This document shows positions 36,458 to 45,800 of a DNA stretch of 64,000 nucleotides, piece after piece. Below the pieces are notes generated by a model. It had not been told where the DNA came from, ran no database searches, and saw only the letters and a list, made by a program, of their open reading frames with translations. Both the position numbers and the translations under genes were made by a program. Every line of letters begins with the position of its first letter. The first letter of the stretch is position 1. The DNA lies in the NCBI GenBank assembly GCA_902825875.1, contig CADECP010000006.1, positions 184,588-248,587 on the forward strand, in the 5' to 3' direction. The DNA is from an uncultured Acidobacteriota bacterium (lineage in GTDB: Bacteria; Acidobacteriota; Blastocatellia; RBC074).

Positions 36458-37828
36458 TTAGAAGCCGCGCGAGACGGAAAAATAAGTCATGCTGCGTTCG
36501 TTGCTGCGCCCGTAATCAAGTCGGATGGCAGTGCTTTTGCTGATGCGAAATTGGAATCCTCCACCAGCAGCGGCTCGCCAATTGGCCGAATCGAATTTGT
36601 CATTTGCTCGAATGGCGGTGTTCAAAGCTGAGCGGTTGTCGCCCCAAACTTGTCCGAAATCTCCGAAGACGAACACGTCCAGTCCGCGATTTTTCTGGCC
36701 ATTCCAAATTGTCTGGCGCGGTTCGACCGCCAACAGCAGCACGTTGTTTCCGCGAAACCGGAAGTTGCGAAATCCGCGTCCGTGACTGCGCCCGCCGAAA
36801 TACGATTGTTCGTAAAACGGAATCTGGCTGCCGCGTTTGGGGTCTTTCAGTTCGGCGTAAGCGCGCATTGCCAGCGAAGTTGAGTCGCCTCGAACAGGAA
36901 TGTAGACACGGCCGTCCAGTTCAATTTCGTTCCAGCCATAATCCGAAAAGGCTTCGTTTTTCAGCCCATCGTAAGAAGCCACCCGTGCAAATCCATACGC
37001 GCCTTTCGGCAGACCGGCTTCGTTGTTACGCAGGTCGAATTCGGCAAACGCGCCGTAGCTGAAAATTTTGGCGTTGTTGTTCAAACCCGGCAACCAGCGT
37101 GCGGCGTCCGCGACGTTTGCCGGACGAACGCCAGTGAACAACACATCCACAGGGATGTCGTTGTCGTCCTGACCTTGATAGGCCGAAGCGTTCGACACAC
37201 GCGCATAAACGCCGACCTGGCTGCCTTTGCGAATGTCGTGAAACAGCGAGGCGTTATAGCTGCGCTCTTCAACGTCATAGTTGGTTTCAGGAGTTTGAGG
37301 CGTGCGAGGCCCGATGTTGAAGAAATTGTCTTGTGTGCGGCGCAGATAATTAAACCAAACGCTGGCGTGAGTCTTTTCGCTGAAGAGTTTTGGAATGTAC
37401 GCCTCACCCTCGACGCGGCGATAAAATCGAGTCGAACCCAGCAACTTGGCGCGAAACACGATTCCGGGAATGGTGTCCGCTGTGCTGAATTCCAGGCCGA
37501 AGCCGAAGCCTGCGCCTTGTTCAAATCCGCCGATCAACGCGCTGATGTGGCCGCCTGCGAATTCGATGGCTTGCAGGTTTTCACGGTCGTGGGCGGTGCG
37601 GTCGCGCGAAGTCGTTTTGACGCCGGTCAGTTGGGTGGCGCTGCTGCTGCCCAGCGGAATGATTGCGTAATTTCCCAGTGAACGCGCCAGTTGTTGGGAA
37701 GTCAGCGTTGCGTTTTGAGTGGTTGTGGTTTGGGCAAACGCGATTGAGGCGATGATGGAAGCTAAAGCAAATGGAGCCGCAAAAGTGTAGAGCATACGAG
37801 CGATGCTCTGGCGGAGCGATTGAATCAT
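36458..37828 (-). CDS. BamA/TamA-like outer-membrane beta-barrel protein
   Basis: A 456-residue exported protein. The signal peptide has an N-terminal SLRQSIARM and hydrophobic FAAPFALASIIASIAFAQ. The body is the barrel part of the Omp85/surface-antigen D15 family; GGRSHGRGFRNFRFRGN matches the RGF/Y loop-6 motif, and the final strand ends SMTYFSVSRGF with the terminal Phe of outer-membrane proteins. No POTRA domains are present. Similar short proteins are of unsettled role. Confidence 0.83.
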   Translation of the reverse strand: MIQSLRQSIARMLYTFAAPFALASIIASIAFAQTTTTQNATLTSQQLARSLGNYAIIPLGSSSATQLTGVKTTSRDRTAHDRENLQAIEFAGGHISALIGGFEQGAGFGFGLEFSTADTIPGIVFRAKLLGSTRFYRRVEGEAYIPKLFSEKTHASVWFNYLRRTQDNFFNIGPRTPQTPETNYDVEERSYNASLFHDIRKGSQVGVYARVSNASAYQGQDDNDIPVDVLFTGVRPANVADAARWLPGLNNNAKIFSYGAFAEFDLRNNEAGLPKGAYGFARVASYDGLKNEAFSDYGWNEIELDGRVYIPVRGDSTSLAMRAYAELKDPKRGSQIPFYEQSYFGGRSHGRGFRNFRFRGNNVLLLAVEPRQTIWNGQKNRGLDVFVFGDFGQVWGDNRSALNTAIRANDKFDSANWRAAAGGGFQFRISKSTAIRLDYGRSNERSMTYFSVSRGF

Positions 37829-38151
37829 TGTTGTTCTCCTCTGAGGGGTTGTTTGTTTTGGGGATATTTTTTCAAGAGCAAAAAACTCAACTGTCAGTTA
37901 CGAAATCAATCCTGAATCGGATTCGGCAAAAAGAGCGGCGAAGTGTACAACTCTTTACAAGTCAATAAAACCCACCATTTTGCGCGGTTCGCTCTCGCCA
38001 GTTGGCGATTACTTGGGCTACACTCCGGCCACTGCCGAGCCAGTTGGTTGTGAGCATAGAAACATTCTCAACGCATGAAATACCTCTGTAGCGCGGGATT
38101 ATTCCGTTTTGCCGAGTTGTGTTCATTGCTTTCAAGTAGTTCGGAGGCTTG
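37829..38151. other. 323-bp intergenic region between divergent genes
   Basis: Holds the promoters of the barrel gene (minus) and the EutB-like gene (plus). The sequence is AT-richer than its neighbours. Only a short palindrome CGCCAGTTGGCG is visible; no coding frame or consensus promoter boxes could be assigned with confidence. Confidence 0.5.
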
Positions 38152-39696
38152 ATGAATCGTCAGGAATTGCTGCGCATATTGGCGCTTTCCAGCGAATTCA
38201 AGGAAGGCGATTTGTCCGTCGGCGGCACGACGGATGACCAGTTGCGCGCCGAAGCCCGGCGCAAACTTGCCAATTTGCGGCTGGGCGAAATCGCCAAAAC
38301 CACTTTTGTCGAAGACGACCTGAGCGAATTACTGGCGCAATCGGCGAACAAAACCTTGTTGATGGAAGTCGCTTCGCTGCACATCGGTTCGGTCAAACGC
38401 ATGCTGCTCAGCGGCAGCGGCGAAATGTGGTGGCAGCGATATCGCGACGCATTGTCATCGGAAATGATCGCCGCCGTCGTCAAATTGATGACCAACGACG
38501 AACTGGCCACGATCACCAATACGTTTTTCAACCCGCTGCAAGGTGCGACAAGTGACGAACCGGTTCCCATCGGGTCGCCACATCATTTGGGTTCTTACAT
38601 TCAAGCCAACAATCCGCGCGACAACGAAGAAGAAATTCTGTTCACTATTCTGGAAGGCCTGACATACGGTTGCGGCGACGTGCTGATCGGATTGACGCCT
38701 GCAAACAACGATATGGAAACGATCACGCGCCTGGGGCAATTGCTGGCCGCCATCATCGGACGGCTGAATCTGCCTTCGCGGTTTTACCTGATGACCGGCA
38801 TTACCGCTCAAACCGAAGCCCGTTCGCGTTTCAAGCTGGATGTCGCTTTTCAAAGTCTGACCGGAACGTCGAAAGCGTTGACGGCGATGACCGGTTTGAA
38901 TGTCACAGAATTGTTGGAGCTGACGGCGAGTTTTGACGGCGTGTGTTTCGAGACCGGACAAGGTTCGGAACTGTTGGGCGATGCCGCCGAAGGCGTGGAT
39001 ATGGCTACGCTGGAATCTCGCGCATTCGGATTTGCCCGTTGTTTGCGCCAGCAGGTCGAACGGCGGCAACGGCGTCCGGCCTGGATTGTGGCCAATTCGC
39101 TGGTCGGATTGAACAGCCAGCAGGCGTTTCGATCCGGCGAACAAATCCTGCGCGCCAGTTTGGAAAGCAGCGCCACTGCGAAACTGCACGGCCTGACGGT
39201 CGGTTTGGATGTTTGCACAACGTTTCAATCCGGCATCGAGCCGGCGACTTTGCGCCAATTGACCGCGCAAATCGCCGAACAAGCCGCCCCGTCGTTTTTG
39301 AATGCGATTGCCGGCAACGCCGATCCGCTGCTTGGCCATTTGACGACTTCGTTCCGGCAACATCCGGCGCTTCGAATTGCCCAAAACAAACGGATCGCTT
39401 CGGCGATGTATCGGCGACTGGATGAACTAGGAATCATCAATGGCGGCGGTCAACCGGCTGCGAATTCATTGACAACTGCTCGGTTGTATTCACAATTCGC
39501 CCAATCAGGCGGCGACGCCAGCAGTGACGAAACTCTTCACGCCGAAGGATTGAAAAAACTCGAAAGATTGAAACAACAAGGCCTCGATCTTGGTTACGGG
39601 CATTTGCCGGATTATTCCGCGCCCAAAGAAGTCGAGCGCCGGTTGGAAAACGTCTATTCGCAGGCTCGGCGTGGAATGCACGCCCGGCAGGATTGA
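38152..39696 (+). CDS. eutB: Ethanolamine ammonia-lyase large subunit-like protein
   Basis: A 514-residue EutB homologue. The barrel motifs are recognisable: [61 protein letters not shown] and the late [12 protein letters not shown]. EutB binds ethanolamine in the B12-dependent lyase with EutC. It carries a C-terminal extension of about 90 residues, and no eutC or other eut gene follows. CGGAGG precedes ATG 38152. It may act with a distant EutC or have diverged in function. Confidence 0.82.
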   Translation: MNRQELLRILALSSEFKEGDLSVGGTTDDQLRAEARRKLANLRLGEIAKTTFVEDDLSELLAQSANKTLLMEVASLHIGSVKRMLLSGSGEMWWQRYRDALSSEMIAAVVKLMTNDELATITNTFFNPLQGATSDEPVPIGSPHHLGSYIQANNPRDNEEEILFTILEGLTYGCGDVLIGLTPANNDMETITRLGQLLAAIIGRLNLPSRFYLMTGITAQTEARSRFKLDVAFQSLTGTSKALTAMTGLNVTELLELTASFDGVCFETGQGSELLGDAAEGVDMATLESRAFGFARCLRQQVERRQRRPAWIVANSLVGLNSQQAFRSGEQILRASLESSATAKLHGLTVGLDVCTTFQSGIEPATLRQLTAQIAEQAAPSFLNAIAGNADPLLGHLTTSFRQHPALRIAQNKRIASAMYRRLDELGIINGGGQPAANSLTTARLYSQFAQSGGDASSDETLHAEGLKKLERLKQQGLDLGYGHLPDYSAPKEVERRLENVYSQARRGMHARQD

Positions 39697-39794
39697 ACGC
39701 ACGCAAACAGGCAGAACGGCTCAGGCAGACCATCGTCGAAGCTTTTCTGAATTTATCAAGCTTCCCCCAGATTTACTTTTCAGGAGAATCAACC

Positions 39795-40181
39795 ATGTGG
39801 AATGAGTTCAAGGAATTCATCAACAAAGGCAGTGTCATGGACCTGGCCATCGGCGTCATCATCGGCGGAGCCTTCGGCAAAATCGTGTCGTCCATCGTTG
39901 ACGACATTCTGATGCCGCCCATCGGCAAGCTGCTGGCGGGGATTGATTTCAAAACGCTGAAGTACGTCATCGGCACGCAAACGGGCGAGGACGGCAAAAT
40001 CACCGAAGTCGCCATCAAGTACGGCAACTTCATTCAAACGGCGATTGAGTTTCTGATTATCGCCTTTGTCGTTTTCCTGATCGTCAAAGCCTACAACCGC
40101 ATGCGAGCCGCCGCGCCGCCTGCGCCGCCACCGCCATCGGAAGTGTTGCTGGCTGAAATCCGCGACTTGCTGAAAAAGTAA
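39795..40181 (+). CDS. mscL: Large-conductance mechanosensitive channel
   Basis: A 128-residue inner-membrane channel that opens under osmotic downshock. [20 protein letters not shown] begins the first helix with the conserved gate region [34 protein letters not shown] is the second helix. The Pro-rich linker and C-terminal [13 protein letters not shown] bundle helix are typical. CAGGAG at 39781-39786 sets the start. Stands alone between the EutB-like gene and the two-component genes. Confidence 0.96.
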   Translation: MWNEFKEFINKGSVMDLAIGVIIGGAFGKIVSSIVDDILMPPIGKLLAGIDFKTLKYVIGTQTGEDGKITEVAIKYGNFIQTAIEFLIIAFVVFLIVKAYNRMRAAAPPAPPPPSEVLLAEIRDLLKK

Positions 40182-40195
40182 TCCGATAAACACCG

Positions 40196-40222
40196 GTGGG
40201 ACAATTTTCCGAATTGTCCCAC
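40196..40222. terminator. GTGGGACAATT palindrome after mscL
   Basis: GTGGGACAATT-TTCCG-AATTGTCCCAC is a perfect 11-bp stem followed by TTCTT, so it can act as the mscL terminator. It is also the second copy of the palindrome type at 24233-24258, so a mobile origin is possible. Confidence 0.75.
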
Positions 40223-40263
40223 TTCTTAATACCCGATCACATACTGCTGTTTCAGTTCTTCGG

Positions 40264-40986
40264 CTATTCCGGGTTGGCGACGAAACGATAGCCAACTCCG
40301 CGAACCGTCAGCAGGTGACGCGGGATCGAAGGTTCGTCTTCGATCAGTTTTCTCAGTCGAGCGATGAAGTTATCAATGGCGCGCGTGTCGGTGTCTTCGT
40401 GCAAGCCCCAGACTTCTTCCAGAATGTTACGGCGAGAAACCGGTTTGCCTTCGTGGCGAATCAGGTAACGCAACAGATCGGCTTCCATCAGCGTCAGCTT
40501 TTCGACGCGATTGCCTGCGCGCAATTCCAGTTCGGCAAAATCAATCATCTTGTTGGCGAAACGAAATTGATCGCCGCCGTTGTCCGGCGAAACAGTTTCC
40601 TGTGACAGATGAAACCATTCCCGTCGCCGCAGCAAACCGCGAAGCCTGGCCATCAAAATCGCCAGTTCAAACGGTTTCGGCAGGTAATCGTCTGCGCCGG
40701 CTTCAAAACCTTTCAGCACGTCTTCGGCTCGGTTGCGAGCCGTCAGCATCAGAATCGGCACAAACTGGCCAGCCTCTCGCAACTCGGCGGCGACTTCAAA
40801 ACCGTTTTTGCCGGGCAGCATCACGTCCAACACGACGACATCGAAATTTTTCGGAAAACCGATCAATTGGTCCAGCGCCGTTTCGCCGTCGGCGGCAATT
40901 TCGACTTCGTAACCTTCCGCTTCCAGGTTGAACCGCAACCCGTCGGCCAGATGTTGTTCGTCTTCGACAATCAGAACTTTGCTCAT
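40264..40986 (-). CDS. OmpR/PhoB-type response regulator
   Basis: A 240-residue transcription factor. The receiver domain (1-120) has Asp54 in VVVLDVMLPGKNG as phospho-acceptor, with EDE near 8-10, LTARN and PKPF. The C-terminal winged helix carries LTLMEADLLRYLIRHEGKPVSRRNILEEVWG and RAIDNFIARLRKLIED. It overlaps the histidine kinase gene by four bases. Input signal and targets unknown. Confidence 0.93.
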   Translation of the reverse strand: MSKVLIVEDEQHLADGLRFNLEAEGYEVEIAADGETALDQLIGFPKNFDVVVLDVMLPGKNGFEVAAELREAGQFVPILMLTARNRAEDVLKGFEAGADDYLPKPFELAILMARLRGLLRRREWFHLSQETVSPDNGGDQFRFANKMIDFAELELRAGNRVEKLTLMEADLLRYLIRHEGKPVSRRNILEEVWGLHEDTDTRAIDNFIARLRKLIEDEPSIPRHLLTVRGVGYRFVANPE

Positions 40987-41903
40987 TGATTTTCTTTCGC
41001 TCTCGGCAATTGAATCGTGAATGTACTGCCCAACCCTTCGCCTGCGCTTTCGGCAAAGACTTTTCCGCCGTGTTTGTTGACCACCGAACGGACGATGAAC
41101 AATCCCAGCCCAGTGCCTTTGACTTTGACGCTGATGCGTCGAGGCACGCGGTAAAACCTTTTGAACACTTGATCCAGATACCCGCGCGGAATTCCGGCTC
41201 CGCGATCGGTGACGCGAATCGAAACGCGCCGGTCATCAATGTCTGCGACCTCGACGGTGACGTTGATTTCTTTGTCAGAGTATTTGACGGCGTTGTCTAT
41301 CAAGTTGGAAATGGCTGCGCGGAATTCTTCAGCGTCGCCTTTGATTGTCGCAGGCCGTGTCAGCGTTTCCACATATCGCAAGTTTGTTTCGTTCAGATGC
41401 GTGCGTTTGCGCGCCAGTTCAACGCAATCCCGAACCAGATCGCCCAGATTGAAAAGGCTTTGTGGCGCCTGAGCGCGACGTTCGCCGGTACGACTGGCTC
41501 GCAAAACCTGTTCGACCGTGTGCAGCAATCGGTCGCTGTCTTCCAGCATGATTCCGTAAAACTCTTTGCGCTTGGCTTCGTCAACTTCACGAGTTTGTAA
41601 TGTTTCCAGGTACAACCGTATCGAGGCAATCGGAGTTTTCAATTCGTGAGTGACGGCGTTGATGAAACTGTCGTGCTGTTCGTTGCGGCGAATTTCCCGC
41701 ACCAGAAAGATCGTGTTCAGCGCCAAGCCGGCAATAATCACCAAAAAGAAAATCACACCGAAAACCAACAAAGCCACTTGCTGCCAGGAAAAGACTATCC
41801 AGCCGACATTCAACGCCGCTGCCAGCACCACCAGGCAAATGCCCAGCACGGTGAAAAAGATGACGGATTTTTTTCGATGACTTGCCAATCGCATCGCGGT
41901 CAT
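40983..41903 (-). CDS. Membrane sensor histidine kinase
   Basis: A protein of about 306 residues with two N-terminal helices and almost no periplasmic loop, so it probably senses within the membrane or through a partner. HisKA motif FINAVTHELKTPIASIRLY (phospho-His); N box NLIDNAVKYSD; G1 DRGAGIP; G2 GTGLGLF. Partner of the response regulator it overlaps. ATG 41903 or 41894 is more plausible than the upstream frame, which adds non-conserved residues. Confidence 0.9.
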   Translation of the reverse strand: MTAMRLASHRKKSVIFFTVLGICLVVLAAALNVGWIVFSWQQVALLVFGVIFFLVIIAGLALNTIFLVREIRRNEQHDSFINAVTHELKTPIASIRLYLETLQTREVDEAKRKEFYGIMLEDSDRLLHTVEQVLRASRTGERRAQAPQSLFNLGDLVRDCVELARKRTHLNETNLRYVETLTRPATIKGDAEEFRAAISNLIDNAVKYSDKEINVTVEVADIDDRRVSIRVTDRGAGIPRGYLDQVFKRFYRVPRRISVKVKGTGLGLFIVRSVVNKHGGKVFAESAGEGLGSTFTIQLPRAKENQ

Positions 41904-42028
41904 TTTAGGCCAACCGTTGCGGAAATCCACAGTCAGGCGACGCGGCAAGCCGGACAAGATCAACGAGATAGAACTTTTCGCTTCAAGCAATTGGTTTGCT
42001 ATATTGTCGCCGTCTTTTGGCGAAACTT

Positions 42029-42868
42029 ATGCGAATTATTGATTCTTTCATTCTGGCTTGGCTGATTTTTGCTGGAATCATGTTTTCAGCGGTCGGTTGC
42101 GGAGGCGCTTCCAAAGCAGTAGCCGAGCGCCGCAATCCTGCATCAGCCGCCACCGCCGCTGCCTGGAATGACAACGACGAAGACGGAATCCCCGATGCCG
42201 CCGAGCTTCATTCCTTTGACGACCGAATGAGTTTTCGCCGCTGGTTCGCCGCGATTGCGGAAATGCAGTTTTATCAACTGAACGACCGTTGGAGCGAAGA
42301 CCAGCGCGATTGCGCCGGGCTGGTGCGCTTTGCGTGGCGAGAAGCTCTGCGGCGACATGACCGGATTTGGTTTCAAGCGATGGGGCAGGGTTATGAAGCT
42401 GTTGCGCCCGACGTAAAAGCAATCTCGCTGGAAAAAAATCCGCTTGGCGAAAAGTTGTTTCGGACGGATTTCGGTGCTTTTGCGGAAGGCGATTTGGCTT
42501 CTGGAAGTTCAAATGGCAAGTTTTCGGAATTTGCCGACGCCAAGACCTTGAAGAATTACAACTCCGAACTCATCACGCGCGACCGGCGTCGGCTGAACCA
42601 ACTGCAACCCGGCGACCTGCTGTTTTTTCATCAACCTTGGGTGCAGAAATTTCCTTATCACGTGATGATCTTTCTGGGCGAAGCGCGCCACGTCAGCGAA
42701 GGTGCTAACGATTGGGTGGTTTATCACACAGGCTCTTCGGCGGAAGACAAAGGCGAAATGAAAAAGGTTCGTCTGGCCGTGTTGATCGAACATCCGAATC
42801 CGCGCTGGCGACCGGTTGAAAACAACCAAAACTTTCTGGGCTTTTATCGGCTCAAGATTTTGAATTGA
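42029..42868 (+). CDS. DUF1175 (YfaT-like) lipoprotein
   Basis: A 279-residue lipoprotein with an AVGC lipobox ending at Cys24. The body carries QRDCAGLVRFAWREALRRHD, an NlpC/P60-like cysteine motif, followed by LQPGDLLFFHQPW...PYHVMIFLG with His, the usual Cys-His pair of this fold. DUF1175 genes neighbour alpha-2-macroglobulin genes in E. coli (yfaT-yfaS), as here with a 4-bp gap. Likely periplasmic hydrolase acting on the cell wall or a maturation step (inference). Confidence 0.83.
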   Translation: MRIIDSFILAWLIFAGIMFSAVGCGGASKAVAERRNPASAATAAAWNDNDEDGIPDAAELHSFDDRMSFRRWFAAIAEMQFYQLNDRWSEDQRDCAGLVRFAWREALRRHDRIWFQAMGQGYEAVAPDVKAISLEKNPLGEKLFRTDFGAFAEGDLASGSSNGKFSEFADAKTLKNYNSELITRDRRRLNQLQPGDLLFFHQPWVQKFPYHVMIFLGEARHVSEGANDWVVYHTGSSAEDKGEMKKVRLAVLIEHPNPRWRPVENNQNFLGFYRLKILN

Positions 42869-42872
42869 ATTT

Positions 42873-45800
42873 ATGAAACTGCGAAAACTTCTCAGCACTG
42901 TCACTGTTTATCTGGTTGTCGCGTTGGCGGCTTTGTCATTTGCCGCGTTGACCATGCGAGCGCAAGGCGATCAGCCTGCTGCGCCAACCGCCAGTCCTGC
43001 AGCGTCTCCGAACGCTTCGCCACAACCGGGCGCGACGCCTGCGCAGCCTTCGTTTTCGCTGGCGACCAATCGAACTTATGGCACTCACGAAAAGGCGCGC
43101 GTGTACATCAACTATCAGGGCGTCAATTCGCTGGACTTTCGCGTTTACAAAATCAAAGACCCGTTCAAGTTCTTCAAGCAACTGAACAACCCACATCAGA
43201 TGGGCGAAGAAGACCGGGCTGAAGTCAGCGCCGTCACCGAAACTCAGCAACGCAAACCGTCCTTTCTGGAAAAGCTGCGCGATTTCAAAAGCACGATCTA
43301 TTTCGCGTTCAAAGGCTATTTTCGCAGCCAACTTCGCCGCGAAGCCCGCACCACTTTCAACGACAAATATCGTTCCGGCGAACGATTGCCGATTGACCGC
43401 GCCAGCTACGCGCAGATGCCACTGCTGAACCCCGACCAGTTGGAAGACAGTTTCAAACAGATGCTGACGCCGCTCGACAGCCGCTGGGACACGCGCATGG
43501 TTGTGCTCGGCGAAAAGAAACCCGGCGTTTATCTGGTCGAAGCGGTCAACGGAAAGTTGCGCGCTTACACGATTGCCGTCGTCAGCGACCTGACGATGGT
43601 CACGAAGATTGCCAACTCCGGCGAAGTGATGGTGTACACCGTTGACCGCAAATCCGGCGAACCTCGCGGCGACGCGAATGTCGAAATCGTCAAAAACCAG
43701 AAAGTCGTGGCGACGAACAAAACCGATCAAAACGGTTTGATGCGCGTGACGGTCAAAGCCGAAAAGCCAGCCGAAGCTGATGCCGCTGACCTGGAAGAGG
43801 AAGCCGAAGAAGAAGCCTCGAACGAATATCTGATTCTGGCTGACCGCAAAGGCGATTTTGCCGTTTCGGATTTGGCTTCGTATTACTTCAGTTGGAACGA
43901 AGGCGAAACGCCGTTCGGCAGAATCAACAGCTACATTTACACAGACCGCCCGGTGTATCGCCCGGAACAGAAAGCGCATTTCAAAGGCATTCTGCGCCAG
44001 CAAACCGATGACGGTTACAAGCTGCTGGAATCGCGCGCGTTGAACGTCACGATCACTGACCCCGATGGCAAAGAGATTCTGCAAAAAGTTCTGACGCTGA
44101 CTCCGCGCGGCACGTTCAGCGGCGAAGTGGATTTGCCTGCCGGAGCGGCGCTCGGCGGTTATGAAATTGTGGTCAACATGAACGGCGTCGAAGCCGCGCG
44201 TAGTTTTTTTGAAGTCGCCGAATACAAAAAGCCCGAATACAAGGTGAAGGTTTCGACGCCGAAGCCGTTTGTCGCCGTCGGAGAAAAAACCAAGTTCACT
44301 GTCGAAGCCAAATACTTTTTCGGCGCTCCGGTCAAAAACGCCGACGTGAAGTATTACATCTATCGTTCGCCATATTACCCGTGGTGGTGGGCTGAAGAAG
44401 ACGATGATTTTGCCGACAGTGACGAAGATGCGCCCGGCTATCACGGGTACGGCAACGATATGGTCAAGGAAGGCGAAGGCCGGTTGAATGAAAACGGCCA
44501 GTTGGAAATCGCTTTTGACGTGCCGCCGCCCGGCAAAGACGAAGGCCGCGAATACACTTACCGGCTGGAAGCTATGGTGACGGATTCGGCTCGGCGAGAA
44601 ATCGAAGGCAAAGCCAGTTTCGTCGGCACACGCGGCAATGTTTCGGTCAGCGCCGATGCCGACCGCTATGTTTATTACAAAGGCGAAACCGCCAAAGTCC
44701 GCGTTCGCGCGCGCGATTACAACGGAGCGCCGGTTTCCGCCAAAATCGGTTTGAAGTTTTCGCTGACGCGCTGGGAGCGAGTCGAAAAAGAAGACAACGG
44801 TTACAAATACTTCGAATGGACTCGCAAGTTTGAAGGCACGACAACCGGCGAAGTGACGACCAACGCTCAGGGCGAAGCCGTTTACGAATATCGCGCGACG
44901 GCCATCGGCGACATAGATATCAAAGCCATCGTCACCGAAAACGGACGCGAGATCGAACACGACGCCGGCGGGCTGTACGTCACCAGCGAAACCGAAGGTT
45001 GGGTCAACAACGCCTGGCGCGACGAAGGTTCGATCAAATTGCAGCCGGACAAGAAATCTTACAAACCTGGCGAAACTGCCAAGATTCTGGCTTTGCTGCC
45101 GAAAGACAAAGCGCATTTGCTGGTGACGACCGAACTCAATTCCGTGCTTGAAGCCAAACATGTTTTCGCCAACGGACGCGCGACAGTAATCGAATTGCCG
45201 ATCAAGGATTCGTATGCGCCGAACATTTATCTGAGCGTGACCTTCGTTCGAGACGGCGAAATGTTCGAAGCCAGCAAGAGCATTTCGGTTCCGGCAGCGA
45301 ACAAATTCCTGGACATTCAAATCGTTCCTGACAAACGCGAATACAAACCGCGCGATCCTGTTTCGTACACCATCACGGCCAAAAACCAGGACGGCAGTCC
45401 GGCGGCTGGCGTTGAGCTAAGTCTGGGCGTGATTGACGAAGCGATTTACAGCGTTCGCCCGGATACGTCGGGCGACATTCGCCGCCAGTTTTATGGACGC
45501 CGCTACAGCAGCGTTTCGACCAGCTATGCTTCTGCGTTTCAGTTCACGGGTTATTCCGGCGACAAGAAAATGGAGTTGGCGCAGAACAAACGTTCGTTCC
45601 AATTGGCCGATTTCAAAAACGAAAGCCAGTACGCCGATCCGAAATTCGTTCGCAAAGATTTCCGCGACACGGCTTATTGGCAACCTGACGTAGTCACAGC
45701 AGCCGACGGCAAAGCGACCGTTCGCGTCAACCTGCCCGACAACTTGACGACCTGGCGAGCGACGGCTCGCGCGGTGACGGCGGATTTGCGCGTCGGTTCC

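Noticed and set aside
42936..45320. A long minus-strand open frame of 794 codons opposite the alpha-2-macroglobulin gene
   Set aside because: It is the antisense shadow of a well-supported 1629-residue gene; its product has no domain and a Phe/Arg/Gln-rich composition typical of reversed codons.
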